Shown: positions 1 through 13,500 of the stretch, piece after piece | Numbering within the stretch: the first letter of the stretch is position 1 | Layout of the letters: each line of letters opens with the position of its first letter | NCBI GenBank assembly: GCA_017993835.1 | Contig: JAGOLX010000020.1 | Location: forward strand, 1-64,000 | Direction of reading: 5' to 3' | DNA length: 64,000 nucleotides | Source of the DNA: Phycisphaerae bacterium | GTDB taxonomy: Bacteria; Planctomycetota; Phycisphaerae; Sedimentisphaerales; Anaerobacaceae | Program-made: the position numbers and the translations under genes | Notes under the pieces: model-generated | What the model saw: only the letters and a program-made list of their open reading frames with translations | Databases searched by the model: none | What the model was told of the DNA's origin: nothing

Positions 1-297
1 ATGGGCGGCGGCATGATGGGCGGCATGGGCGGCGGCATGATGGGCGGCATGGGCGGTGGCATGGGCGGCATGGGCGGCGGCATGATGGGCGGCATGGGCG
101 GCTAGGGCGGCGGCATGGGCGGCGGCATGATGGGCGGCATGGGCGGCGGCATGGGCGGCTACGGCGGCGGCATGGGCGGCGGCATGGGCGGCATGGGCGG
201 CGGCATGATGGGCGGCATGGGCGGCATGATGGGTGGCATGGGCGGCATGATGGGTGGCATGGGTGGCATGATGGGCGGCATGGGCGGCGGCATGATG
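1..297 (+). repeat. Gly-Met (GGM/GGMM) codon repeat in the secretin leader, with in-frame TAG at 103-105
   Basis: Near-identical 9-15 bp units of GGC GGC ATG with ATG ATG doublets run from the first base to about 297. They encode (Gly-Gly-Met)n with a Tyr at 160-162 (GGC TAC GGC). At 103-105 the equivalent position reads TAG in an otherwise identical context. Tracts like this expand, contract and assemble badly, so both the length and the stop codon are suspect. In protein terms it is a flexible, very Met-rich linker before the secretin domains. Confidence 0.9.
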
Positions 298-1455
298 ACC
301 GGCTACCAGAGCATGTCCATGGCCTATGGCCTGCGGGATTTGATCGAGCAGAGCATCGAGCCCGATAGCTGGTACGACCTCTCGGAGACCGGCGAAGGCA
401 CGATTACCATTTACCCGACGGAATCTCCGAAGAAGCTGGCTATCAGCGCGACGCCGGAGGTGCACAAGCAGATCGACGTCCTGCTCGACCAGCTTCGTAT
501 GTCGCTCGGGCATCAGGTGTCGATCGAGGCACGATATCTCGTCGTGACGGAGAACTTCCTGGAAGATATCGGGCTGGATCTGGACATGCAGTATGATTTC
601 GGCGGCAAGCTGGGCGTCGTGGGCTTCGGCCAGGGGTCCTCTGTGGTCAGTGCGCCGGCCGTCGCTACGGGAATCACAGGAAACCTCGGCAACCTCACGA
701 GCGAGAACCCGAGTGCCAGCATAACCGGCGGGTACGGCTCGGTCCTGGACGACCTGCAGGTGACGTTCCTGCTGCGGGCGACCCAGGCGAGGACTGATTC
801 GAAGTCCCTGGCGGCGCCGAAGGTGACGGTCTTGAGCGGCGAACAGGCGACCTTCAGTCTGTGGGACTCCATCTCGTGGGCACTGCCGCCGAATGAGACG
901 CAGGGCATCACCCCGACCAGCAGCGGCACGTCGACGACGACCACTACGACCACGCAGAACATGGGGTACATCCCGGTGGGAAGCACGCTGTACGTCACGC
1001 CGACGATCACCAAGGACAAGAAGTATGTCTTGCTGAACATTCAGACGATGCAGTCGGACCTGCTGCGGTTTGCCAAGCACGCGGTCGAGCAGGAGAATGA
1101 CGATGATGACGACGGCGGCGACACCGATTCGGGAGACTCCAACGATGTTGTCACCACGCACGTCGAGATGCCGGAAACGCAAACCGCGAGCGTCTCGACG
1201 CGAGTGAGTGTCCCCGATCGTGGGACGCTGTTGCTGGGCGGTCACAAGCTGGCGTCGCAGGTCGATAAGGAAGCCGGGGTGCCGGTTCTGAGCAAGATCC
1301 CCATTATCGGAGCCCTGTTCAGCAACCGCAGTCACACGCGAGATCAGAAGATCTTGCTGATCCTGGTCAAGCCGACGATCATCCTGCAGGAGGAGACGGA
1401 GCAGGAGGCCATCGCATCTCTGGAGGAGCCTCTGCTCAGTGGGACACGGCGGTAG
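115..1455 (+). CDS. Secretin-domain protein, C-terminal part (5' end outside window, upstream in-frame TAG)
   Basis: Probable outer-membrane secretin ring subunit (GspD/PilQ-like superfamily). After a Gly/Met-rich leader (about residues 1-62 of this frame) comes an N-domain-like stretch ending in KQIDVLLDQLR. The beta-rich secretin core follows, with VSIEARYLVV, ATQARTDSKSLAAPKVTVL and PVGSTLYVTPTI. The C-terminal signature is GTLLLGGHK followed by GVPVLSKIPIIGALFSNR, typical of secretins. A run of six Asp residues sits in a loop at about residue 327. The same frame is open from base 1 to 102 and is broken only by TAG at 103-105, so position 115 is not a natural start; it is simply the first Met after the stop. 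The real gene begins before the window. It lies 95 bp upstream of the giant protein gene, but that gene has its own promoter-like element. Family assignment is firm; whether the gene is intact is not. Confidence 0.85.
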   Translation: MGGGMMGGMGGGMGGYGGGMGGGMGGMGGGMMGGMGGMMGGMGGMMGGMGGMMGGMGGGMMTGYQSMSMAYGLRDLIEQSIEPDSWYDLSETGEGTITIYPTESPKKLAISATPEVHKQIDVLLDQLRMSLGHQVSIEARYLVVTENFLEDIGLDLDMQYDFGGKLGVVGFGQGSSVVSAPAVATGITGNLGNLTSENPSASITGGYGSVLDDLQVTFLLRATQARTDSKSLAAPKVTVLSGEQATFSLWDSISWALPPNETQGITPTSSGTSTTTTTTTQNMGYIPVGSTLYVTPTITKDKKYVLLNIQTMQSDLLRFAKHAVEQENDDDDDGGDTDSGDSNDVVTTHVEMPETQTASVSTRVSVPDRGTLLLGGHKLASQVDKEAGVPVLSKIPIIGALFSNRSHTRDQKILLILVKPTIILQEETEQEAIASLEEPLLSGTRR

Positions 1456-1501
1456 TTCAGAGAGATCGTGCGTTTGACGATATTCTGCATGCGAGGGGTA
1501 C

Positions 1502-1510
1502 TGCTATACT
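1502..1510 (+). promoter_or_regulatory. Extended -10 promoter element upstream of the giant gene
   Basis: TGCTATACT matches TGn-TATACT. A TTGACG lies at 1474-1479 but is 25 bp away, too far for a standard -35, so the extended -10 would have to carry recognition. Transcription would start about 35 bp before the ATG at 1551. Confidence 0.45.
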
Positions 1511-1550
1511 GTCAGTATGGACTTGGGCACAATTGAATGGAAGTAGGCAT

Positions 1551-4500
1551 ATGAAAGAGCAGATTCAGGAGCGACCCAGCGCCTGGCGGCTGCTGATTAG
1601 CTCAATGCTGATCGTCTGCGCGCAGGTGAGCCTGGCAGCGGCGGGTGAACTCTCCCTTTCCTCTTTATCGGACACGATCGGCCTGCAAGGCACGTCCTCA
1701 GACGGGGGCGGCGCCTTGCTGGTGCGTTTTGTGGACAGCGACACGGCTCCCCAGACCTGTCCGGACCTTCTGGGACCGCGCACACAGCGAGCCCGTCGTG
1801 CGGCGATCGCCAACGCGGTCGTCGAGGGCGCCGACGTGGCGACTCAGTACGACGAGGTCGTGCCGGGCTTGAGCCTGGTGACATTGCCGCAGGGGATCTC
1901 GCCCGCCGAGGCGGCGTTGCGGTTCACGGCCTGCGCCGACGTCCTATATGCCGAGCCCAACTACAAATATCAGCTCGATCGCACGCCCAACGACGCCATG
2001 TTCGCGCAGCAGTGGGCCCTGAACAACACCGGTCAGAGCGGCGGGCTCCTGGACGCCGACATCGACGCCACGGAGGCCTGGAACACCACGACCGGCAGCA
2101 AGGACGTCATCGTCGCGGTCCTGGATACGGGAATCGACCCCACCAATGCGGATGTGGCGTTGAATCTCTGGCAGAACAGCAAGGAGACGAAGGGCACGAG
2201 CGGCACCGACGACGACGGGAACGGCTACATCGACGACTTCAGCGGCTACAACTTCATCGGCGACAACACCGACCTGACGGATGAGGTCTACCACGGGACC
2301 TACGTCGCCGGCATCATCGGCGCGTACGGGAACAACCAGATCGGCATTGCCGGCGTCTGCTGGAACGTCGGCCTGATGATCTGCAAAGTGGCCGACGCCG
2401 ACGGAGTGAACCTGGATGCGGCGGTCGCCGCGGTCCAGTACGCGACCGCCTCAGGCGCCAAGGTCATCAACGCCTCCTGGAGCGGGCCGGCGTACAGCAA
2501 GAGCCTGCGGGACGCGATCGAGGCGGCCGGCGAGAAGGGCATTCTCTTCGTCGCTTCGGCCGGCAACGGCTCCGCGAACACGGATAATGTCGGTGCGCAG
2601 GTCTATCCTGCCGGCTACGATCTGTACAACATCATCTCGGTCATGGCGACCAACAGCCGGGACCAGATGGCTGCGACGACGAACTGCGGCCTGCACTCGG
2701 TGGACATCGCTGAGCCGGGCGAGGAGATCCTGAGCACGATGCCCATGACGGCCACCGATGTGATGACCGAAATCGGGCTGGCTCCGGAATATGGTACGCT
2801 CAGCGGAACCTCCGTCGCGGCACCCCACGTCTCCGGCGTCTGCGCGCTGATGCGGTCCAAGTCCGGCGCGCTGACCTACCACCAGATCAAGCAGATCCTG
2901 ATGCAGACGTCGGACAAGGTTGTGCCGGGTCTGTGCCAGTCTCACGGCCGCGTCAACGCGGCCAACGCGCTGGCCATGATCCCGACCGGCACCCTGGGCA
3001 GGGTGCTCAACACACGGGACGATCCGAACGACACTGCGAGCTTCTACACTTCGCTGCAGGAAGCCATCGACGACGCCAACGACGGAGACACCCTGATCGC
3101 CGAGGGCGGCACGACCGGCACCAAGCTCTTCCTCGAGCGGATCGACTTCAAAGGCAAGGCGATCACCGTCCGCAGCGGCAACCTTGCCAACCCCTCGGAC
3201 CCGACCCTCTATCCCGATACGACGGTCATCCTCGGCCTGGCCACCGAGGGATCGGTCGTGACCTTCGCCCATGGGGAAGGTCGTGACACCGTCCTGAAGG
3301 GCTTCACCGTCGCCTGGGGCGTCGCCGACTACGGCGGCGGCATCAGTTGCGTGGACGCTTCGCCCACGATCAGCGACTGCATCATCCGCAACAACCACGC
3401 CCGCCTGTACGGCGGCGGCATGGACTGCCTCGGCGGCTCGCCCGAGATCGTCGATTGCGTCATTCACGACAACGTCGCCTACGACGCCACCGCCTTTGGC
3501 GGCGGTCTGAACTTCCAGGACGCGGAGCCCACGATCACGAGTTGTACTATCCGCAATAATTCCTCCCAGGGCGCCGGCGGCGGTATCGCCTTCGCGAACT
3601 CCTCGGGCACGATCTTCAACAGCTTCCTGCTGAACAACTCCGCGGTCGGCGGCAGCGGCCAGATCGATCTGGACGCCTCTTCCCCGACGATCACGAACTG
3701 CACGATCCTCGTCGAGGACGGGACGCCGGCCCGCGACGGCGGCATCTGTGCCTTTAGCGGCTCTTCCCCGACGATCACCAACTGCATTCTCTGGGGCAAC
3801 GGCGACGATCTGTTCGGCTGCTGGGCGACGTACTCCTGCATCGAGGACGAAGACGGCGGCGCCGGCAACATCCACGCGCAGCCCAATTTCACCCAGGGTC
3901 CCAACGGCGTCTACTTCCTGAGCCAGACGGCTGCAGGACAGACCTTGGGCAGTCCCTGCGTCGATGCGGGCGATCCGAACACTGGAACTTCCGTGGCCGC
4001 CATGACCACGCGCACCGACGGCGTCGCCGACAGCGGCGCGCCCGACCTCGGCGCGCACTACACCGCCTTCGCGGCCTCCTACTATCCATTGACGGTCACG
4101 GTCATCGACGCCAACGGCGCGCCGGTGGACGCCAACGACGCCTGGGGCACGGTCGATCCGAACGCCGGGTCGTACCGCCTGTTCGAGGTCGTCCAGGTCA
4201 CCGCGAAAGTCAGAGACGGCTACCGGATCAAACGCTGGGTGGGCACGCCTGACGACACGCAGAAGGACTCTGCCCTGACGTTCACGGTCAGCGGTCCCAT
4301 CAACCTCCAGGTCGAGTTCGAGCCGGTCCCGCTGTACCGCCTGGTCACCCGCGTGGCGGGTCGGTGGAAGGTCGAAGGCAGCGATGAGAGCTGCGCGATC
4401 TCGCCGGACCACAGCCGGGGGGTGTATTACCGCGAAGGGCAGGTCGTGACTGTGACCGCGATCCCGGTGGGCACGTACATCATCGATCGTTGGACCGGGA

Positions 4501-7500
4501 CGGACAACGACGCCTCCTGGGCCCTTACGAACGCCGTGACGATGACCTCCGACAAAGAGGTGACCGTCAGCTTCACGCAGCCGCGGACCCTGATGGTTCC
4601 CGGCCAATACCCGAACATTCAGTCCGCGGTGGATGCCGCGAGAACCCACGGCGACTCGGTCGTGGTCAAGAGCGGCACCTACTACATCAAGCGGCCCATC
4701 AACTTCGGCGGCAGGGCGATCACGCTGAGCAGCTCGAACCCGGACGATCCGGCCTGCGTCGCTGCGACGGTCATCGACTGCGACGATCCGAACGTGACCG
4801 ATCCGGACCTGTTGGGCGAATGCCGTGCGTTCACGTTCGACAGCGGCGAGGGGACCGATTCGGTCATCGATGGCTTCACGATTCGCAACGGGAACGGTCA
4901 CGACGCAGGGGGCGATCCATACACCAGCCCCGGCACCGCGACCAACGGCACCACCGCCTACGGCGGCGCTATTGCCTGTTTCAACGGAAGCAGTCCGACG
5001 CTGTCCAATCTGATTATTCAGAACTGCAAGGCGTATGGCCAGCTCGGGGGGGCCGCCAGGACGACGGCGGATGCGCCGGATGCTGCTGCGGCGACGGCCG
5101 ATGCTGAGGAGGCGTTGGAGCAGGATCCGGACCCGGATCCGCGGGACCCGAATTCGACCGATCCGAACGCCCCGGCGGATCCGAATGCCGGCATGCCGGG
5201 AGCGAATGGCGCGAACGGCAATGATGGTGCGGCGGGTCAGGACGGCCAGGCGGGCGAGCCCGGCCTGGACGGCGGCACCGCTGGTTCCGCCTATGGCGGC
5301 GCTTTCTACTTCGACGCCAACAGCGCGCCGATCATTCTCAGTTGCACGATTACCGACTGCTGCGCCGTCGGTGGCGACGGCGGCGTCGGCGGCCAAGGCC
5401 AGGATGGTCAGGACGGTCAGACCGGCCAGGCCGGCCAGGATGGTCAGCAGGGCCAGAACGGCGGCGAGCCGGCGGAAGGCACCGATGGCGCCCAGGGCGC
5501 CGGCGGCAACGGCGGCAACGGCGGCGCCGGCGGCAACGGCGGCAAGGGTGGTGACGGCGGCAACGGCGGCAAGGGCGGTGACGGCGGTGAAGCCCTCGGC
5601 GGCGCCATCTACTTCGGACCCAACTGCCGACCCACGATCAAGTACACCACGATCCTGGGCTGTTTGATTCGCCAGGGCGTCGGTGCTGACGGCGGATCTG
5701 CCGGCGCCGGTGGCGCGGGCGGTGATGCCGGCGCGGGCGGTCTCGGCGCCGATGGCGGCGATGGCGAGCCCGCCGGAGCAGCGGGTGCCGACGGCGCTGC
5801 CGGCACAGGCGGCAACGGCGGCAACGGCGGCAATGGCGGCGCCATGGGTAGCAACGGCGCACGCTGCCTGGGTGGCGGCATCTACTTCGGCGAGAACTGC
5901 CAGGCGGAAATCTCCGACACGGTCGTCAGTGGAAGCTTTACTGACGTGGACGCGGCTACGGAGGTCTACCCCGGCGGCGCAGGCGGCAACGGCGGCGCCG
6001 GCGGCAGCGACGGCGGCAATGGCGGCAACGGCGGCAATGGCGGCGACGGCAACGCAGCCGGCGCCTTGGGCACGGGCGGTTCCGGCGGCGCCGGCGGCGG
6101 CGCCGGCGGCAACGGCGTTCCCGGCTTGACCGTCAGCTATCCCGTTCCGCTGGCCAACTACGGCGGCGGCATCTACTACGGCGAGGGCTGCTCCGTCGTC
6201 CTGACGAGATGCACGATCAGCAACAACACCGTCCACGAGGACAACGGCGGCGGCGAGTACTACAGCGACAACTGCACCACGGTCCTGACGAACTGCACGA
6301 TCAGCGGGAACATCGCGGGCACGGAGCCCGAGGACCCCAATTTCATCCTCGACGGCTATGCCCACGGCGGCGGCCAGGCCTTCGGCGTCGGCTGCTCGGC
6401 CACCATTGTCGGCTGCACCTACAGCGGCAACGTGGCGGAAGGCGACGGCGGCGGTCTCTACGTCTGGTATGAGTGCGACATCGACATCAACGACTCGACG
6501 TTCACCGGCAACGACGCCAACACGCCGCAGGACAGCGCCGGCGGCGGCATCTATGCCGGCGGCGTCCTCGACATCGACACGTGGACCTACTACAACGGCG
6601 GCACGATCCGCGTGCAGAACAGCACGTTCACCGACAACGCCGCGGCCTTCGGCGCCGGCATGTACTGGTACGGCAACGACGCCGACGTGCTCGTGGCCGA
6701 CTCGGCGTTCCGCACGAATACCGCGGAGCACGGCGGCGGCCTCTACTGGAACCGCGGCGCGCCGACGATCAGCGGTTGCGTCATTCGGGGCAACACGGCT
6801 ACCGGCGCCACGAGCACCGTCCTTACCGAGGACGTCGACGAGAACGATCCGAACGTGGTCAACCTCGTGGTGTCGAACACCGAGGCGGACTGCGGCACTG
6901 GCGGCGGTCTGCACTGCCTGGATTCCGACGCGCTCATCCAGAACTGCTACCTCAGCGAGAACATCAGCAACGGCACCGGCGGCGGCGCCTACTTCGCCAG
7001 CGGCCGGCCGATCGTGAACAACTGCCTGGTCAACGGCAACACGGCCGCCATCGGTGGCGGCGGCATCGCCTCTCAGTGGGATGCGGCGCCGACGATCAGC
7101 AACTGCACGATCGTCGAGAACGGAGCCTCGGACTCGAGCAACGGTTTGACCCGCGGCTACGGCGGCGGTCTGTTCTGCTCCTACGAGAGCCAGACCATCC
7201 TGATGAACAGCATCCTGTGGGGCAACACGGGCCGCTACGGCAGTCAGATTGCCATCGGCAGCAAGGACGACCCGACCTATCTGCAGTACCCCGCCGGTCT
7301 GACGGTGAAGTACTGCGATATCCAAGGCGGTCAGCCGGGTGTCCACATCGAAGGCGGACGCACCCTCAACTGGCTCGCGGGCAACCTCAGCAGCGATCCG
7401 TTATTCGTGGCCCCCTACTTCCTGAGCCAGGCCGCGGCGGGCCAGCCGCAGACCAGCCCGGCGGTGGATGCCGGCAGTGCCCTGGCCAGCCAACTGGGTC

Positions 7501-10500
7501 TTGATTCCGCCAGCACGCGAAGCGACAACGTCGCCGACGCGGGCCCGGTGGACCTGGGGTACCACTACATCGGCCAGGGCCAGTACCAACTGACCGTCAC
7601 CATCATCGGCGGCCACGGCACCGTGCAGCCGCTCGGAGGTCGCTACCACGAGTTGCAGACGGTGACCCTCACCGCGATCCCCGATCCGAACTACCGCGTC
7701 CGGGTGTGGACGGGCACCGACGACGATCCGGCTTGGGACGACAACACCAACACGGTGACCTTCAGCGGCAGCGACATCGCGGTCACGGTGGAGTTCGAGC
7801 CGGACCTCATCAACGAGCTGCTCGTGCCCGCAAACTATGCGACGATCGAAGATGCCGTCGCGGCGGCCGGGCAGGGCGGCACGAAGATCGTGCTCGCCGA
7901 AGGGACCCACACCGTCTCCTCCCCGGACGGCATCGATTTCGAAGGCAAGACGATCGTCATCACGTCGCTCGACCCGAACGATCCGAGCGTCGTTGCCAGC
8001 ACGATCATCGACGCCGCGGGCGACTCGTTCAGTCCTCGCCGTGCGTTCCACTTCCACAGCGGAGAGGACCCCAATTGCATCATCACCGGTGTTACGATCA
8101 CCAACGGCTACGTCCGCGGCGAGCGAGGCGCCGACGGCCGGTTCGGCGTCATTCAGCCCAACCCTTACGATGGGCTGCCGATTGATCTTTACGATCCGCT
8201 GAGGCCCCGCGCGGAGCGCGGCGCCGACGGGACCGGCGACTCCTACGGCGGCGCCGTCCTGTGCGAAAACGGCAGCTCGCCCCTGTTCCGCAATTGCGTG
8301 ATCACCGGCTGCATCAGCACCGGCGGCCACGGCGGCACCGGCGCGGAAGGCCAGACCACCACGCCGCAGCCCGACTATCCGACGGACTGGACTTATCTGC
8401 CGCCAGCCACGGCGGAAGATCCCGATCCCACTGAGCAGACCACCGGCGATGGGCAGTGGGGCGGCTACGGCGGCACCGGCACAGGCATCGGCCACGGCGG
8501 CGCCCTGGCCTGCCTCGACGGGAGCAATCCCCTCCTGATCAATTGCGTCTTCTCGAACAACACCGCCTACGGCGGCATGGGCGGCGACGGCGGCGATGGC
8601 GGCAACGGCAGCGGCGACGAGAGCTGGGGCGGCGATGCAGGCCACGCGATCGGCGACGGTCGCGGCGGCGCCATCTATTGCGGGACCGGTAGCGCCCCGG
8701 TCATTCGCAACTGCCAGTTCCTGAACAACTTCGCCCGCACGGGCGTCCCCGGCCTGGGTGGCGCCAGGGGCTCCGGAAACACGCTGGATGCCCCGTATGG
8801 GCCTGCCGACGACGGCAGCGACGGCCTCACGATCACGTACGGCGTGGCCACCGGCGGCGCGATCTTCTATGACTCCCAGAGCAGCGCAGACATTGTCGAC
8901 TCGAACTTCGTGACAAACCAGGCCTTCACGGCCGTCCTCGCTACCGTCGCAGGCGGCGTCTACTCCGAGATCCAGACCGATACGAAAGGCGGCGCCATCT
9001 ACGCCGTCTCGGGCTGTGCCATCGATTTGGATGGGTGCCAGTTCCTCAATCACAACGGCGGCGCCCTGTACATGGTCGCCCGGTCCGCGGCGGATGTCAA
9101 TGACTGCCTGTTCACGGGCAACGCGAGGAAGGACCGCTCCCTGACGGACTACATTGGATACACTCCCACGTCATCTCTGCTTACCATGAGCCAGGGGGCG
9201 AGCGCCGATGTCTCGACGACCTTCGAGGGCGGCGCCATCTACATGGGGGTCGGCTCCTCTCACTTCAACGTGACGAACTCCCAGTTCTTCGGCAACGTAA
9301 CCGACGATCGCGGCGGTGCGGTTCGCACCCGGTCCAACGCCACGGTCAAGAACTGCCTGTTCGGCAGCAACGAGGCCGCGAACATCGGCGGCGGATTCGA
9401 CGCCTACTATGAGAATGGCTATCCGGCGGCCAGCGCGATCCTGACGGTGAACTTCGAGCGATGCCTCTTCACCGGCAACCGCGCCTACAAGAACACCGAA
9501 GGCTGGGGTGGCGGCGTCTACCTCAAGGACGTCAACGCCGTATTCAACGATTGCAGCTTCGTCAACAACCGAGCCCGCAACGGCGCCGGCCTGACCGCCT
9601 CGGGCGGCGTTGTGACGTTGGCCCGGGCAGTGGTCCACGGCAACACCGCCATCGGCTCCAGCACCGGCGGCGACGTGGGCGGCGGTCTGCTCTTCGCCGA
9701 GACCCCGGCGACGATTACGGACAGCCGGTTCAGCAATAACGTGGTTCAGGGTGTCGACGCCGCCGGCGGCGCGATCTGCTTCTACGGCGGGTTCATCGAG
9801 CACGTGGTCAAGAACTGCCTGTTCACCGGCAACTCGTCGAATGCCTACGGTGGCGCGGTCTCCTGCACCGCCTATGCGACGCCCAAGATCAGCTTCTGCA
9901 CGTTCGTCGAGAACACCGCACGGACGCTGGGCGGCGCGATCTACACCGACTGGATGTCCGATGTCTCGGTCAACAACTCGATCTTCCAGGCCAACGACCA
10001 TCGCAGCATCGGGTCGGTGGACTCCGACGAGGACAACCGGATCGCCTGCTGCCTGTTCCACAATAACCCGGACGGCGACTACGGCCTGTACGACAGCGCC
10101 ACGGGACAGACCAGCCAGGCGGCGGGCGACAGTCTGGGCACGACCAACCTGACCGGCGACCCGCTGTTCGTGGCGGGTCCGCTGGGCGACTACTACCTCA
10201 GCCAGGTCTCGGCGGGCCAGACCGCGGACAGCGCGGCCCTCGACCAGAGCAATCTACTGGCCTCCGACAGCGGCATGGACCAGTACACCACGCGGACCGA
10301 CAACGGCCTGGACAGCGGCAACGCCGATCTCGGCTACCACTATCGCGATGCCACCGGGCTGCCCCACTACACCCTGACCGCGAGCGTCGGAGACGGCAAC
10401 GGGACCGTCGCGCCCACGAGCGGGACGTACTACGCCGGCACGCTGGTCGTGCTGACCGCGACGCCGGTCGCGAACTACACGCTCGCCCAGTGGACCGGCA

Positions 10501-13500
10501 CGGATGACGACGCGTCCACGTTGATGGAAAACCCCGTCATGATGTGGTCCGATCGCACGGTGGTCGTCACGTTCGCCAAGGCCCGGATCATTCGAGTGGA
10601 CGACAGCGCCTACCGCGGGAGCATCCAGCGGGCGATCGAAGACGCCAACAACGGCGACACCGTCGTGGTGCCGACCGGCACGTACAGTCCGCACTACATA
10701 GGCAACCTCTCTGCGCCGATCGTCATCGAAAAGGCCATCACGCTGACCAGCGAGAATCCGGACGACCCGGATTGCGTCGCAGCTACCGTTATCGATCACG
10801 TTCAGTTTATGGTCGCGACGACGGATGGTGAAGCGACCATCGAGGGCTTCACGATCACCAACCGCGATGTAAGCGCTATGCAAATCCTGAGTTGCTCGCC
10901 CACGCTGCGCAACTGCGTCTTCACGAACTGCCGGATACCTCGCACCGATAACCCGAACAACACAATTCCTGCGGACGATGGTCCCGACGGTGATCCTGCT
11001 TATGGCGGCGCCATAGACATCGAGGGCGGTTCGCCCACGGTTGTGGGATGCACCTTCAGCGGGTGCTCCGTCACGGGCGGCCGCGCAGGCGACGGCGACG
11101 GCAATGCCAACGGTCAGGGACATGACGGTGGCTGGCCCGGCTATGCCTACGGCGGCGCCGTCTACTGCGCCAGCGGCAGTCCGACGTTCACGAATTGCCG
11201 CTTCGTGGATTGCTATGCTCAGGGCGGTATTGGCGGCAAGGGCGGCAACGGAAACCCGGCGAACAACCCCCCGGGACGCGGCGGCGGTTTCATCGGTTCC
11301 GATGCTGAAGAGGAAGAGTATGCCTTGGAAACCGGGTGGAATGGCGAGTGGCTGTATGGTCCCTATATGGACTACTGGAAGTACAGCGGGTACGGCGGCG
11401 CCGTCTACTGCGAGTACGGCAGCTCGATCAGGTTCGTCAACTGCACGTTCGAGAACAACTACGTCCTCAGCGGGCTCAGCGGCATCGGTGGTGATTCGTT
11501 CGTTCCCGAACTCAGTCGAATGCCGGAGCAGCCGGTCGACATTGAATGCTTCGGCGGTGCCTTGTACGCAGGCTACAACAGCAGTTATGAGCTGGTGAAC
11601 TGCACGTTCAGTGGCTGCTGGGCGGAACGCGAATTCGATCCGAACGGCGTGCCGGGCGGCCCAGCCATCACAGGCACCGAAGTCCTCTATCCGGATGATC
11701 CGTACCTCGGCTACGGCGGCGCGGTGGCCATCGAGGAGTCCAGCTCGATCACGATGATGAACTGCACGATCGTCGACTGCAACGCCACGATCGGCGGCGC
11801 CATCTACGCGGCGGATTCCGAACTCGGCCTGGCCGACTGCAACCTGGCGACCAACACCGCCTATCACGGTGGGGCCGTCTACCTCGCCGAGGGGACGGGC
11901 ACGATCGACGGCTCGACCTTCTTCCGCAACGTCGCGGACTACGAGCCCAACGACGTGTACCGAATCTTCGACGCCAATCTCTACCAGGTGGGCACGATGT
12001 TCAGCAACGGCGGCGCCTACTTCGGCGTCACCTCGCCCGTGCAGATCCTCAACAGCACCTTCCGCGAGAACGAAGCCAGCGCCTCCGGCGGCGGTCTCTA
12101 CTTCACCGGCGCCGCGGAGCCGCTCCTGCAGAACTCCCTCGTGACCCGGAACAAGGCCGGTCGCGACGGCGGCGGCGTCTCCGCCAAGTGGTATGCCGAT
12201 CCCACGATCTCCAACTGCACCTTCACCGAGAACAAGGTCACCGGTGCGCTCGGAGACGATCCCGGCTACGGCGGCGGTCTCTACGTCTCCTATAACAGCA
12301 GCGCCACGGTGATCAACTCGATCCTGTGGGGCAACTTCGGAGTCGACGGCGCCCAGTTGGCGATCGGCAGCGGGAACGACGACGGCGTATACGCGTCCGG
12401 CGTGACGATGTCGTACAGCGACATCGGACCCGCGTTCGACCCGAACGACATGATCGATCCGCTCGCGACGGTCGCGAAGTCCGGCGTCCAGGCGGAAACC
12501 TCCGTCGGCGCGACCGCCGGAGGCGACGTCCTGATCGACTCCGCCACGATCGACGCCGAGCTCGCTTCCAAAGGCAGCGCCGCGGTCATCGTGACGCTCC
12601 ACGAGCCCGACGGACGCGATGCGGTCGATTGGAACAGCCGCGAGGCCGTGGTGCAGTTCCAGGCCCGGCTCGCCAATCGGCGGGCGACCGTCCTCAATGC
12701 CTTCCAGCCGGGCGAGTTCACCGCTCGCCAGACGTACGCGAACGTGGCCTCCTTCTCCGGCCAAGTGACCAAGGCCGGTCTGGACCGCCTGAAGACCAAC
12801 CCCTCGGTCCGGCACATCGAGCCGGTCCGCTACGCCAAACTGGCGATGCGCCAGGCTCTGGCTCTGGGCAACGCCCGGGAGATCCGCCACACCTACAACG
12901 GGCGGGGCATCTCCATCGCCATCGTGGACTCGGGTGTCGATTACACGCATCCGATGCTTGGCGGAACCGGCAACGCCGCGACGAGCACCTTCCCCAATGA
13001 GAAGGTGATCGGCGGCTACGATACCGCGGAGAACGACCCCGATCCGATGCCGGTGGTCGTGGCACACGGCACATGCTGCGCCGGCATCGCGGCCGGCGAA
13101 CTCGCCTCGGTCGAGGATTACATCGGCGGCGTCGCCTATGGCGCTCGGATCTACGCTCTCAAGATCGGAGCGGACGACGGGAACATCCCGACGGACGCCG
13201 CCCTGGGAGCTTGGGACTGGTGCATCACCCACCGCAATGACGATCCGGAACACCCGATCAAGGTCATGAGCAATAGCTGGGGCCTGAGCGTGGCGTTCGA
13301 CGACGCCAATGTGGCGGATGCCTATTCGCCGAGCATGGCGGTTCTGGCCGACACGGCAGTCAGCGTGGGCATCACGATCGTGGCGGCCTCGGGCAATGAG
13401 TTCTTCACCACGGGAATCGGCTGGCCGGCGGCCATGTCCAATGTGATCTCCGTGGGCGCCTTGTACGACGTGAGCGGTCTTGTGACGGACTACTCCAATG

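Noticed and set aside
1533-1550. TTG start of the giant protein
   Set aside because: The GGAAGTAGG SD lies inside this extension and serves ATG 1551; the signal peptide also begins there.
2451-7346. Minus-strand open frame of 1,631 codons antisense to the giant gene
   Set aside because: Same shadow effect; the Ala/Val/Arg-rich translation mirrors the sense repeats.
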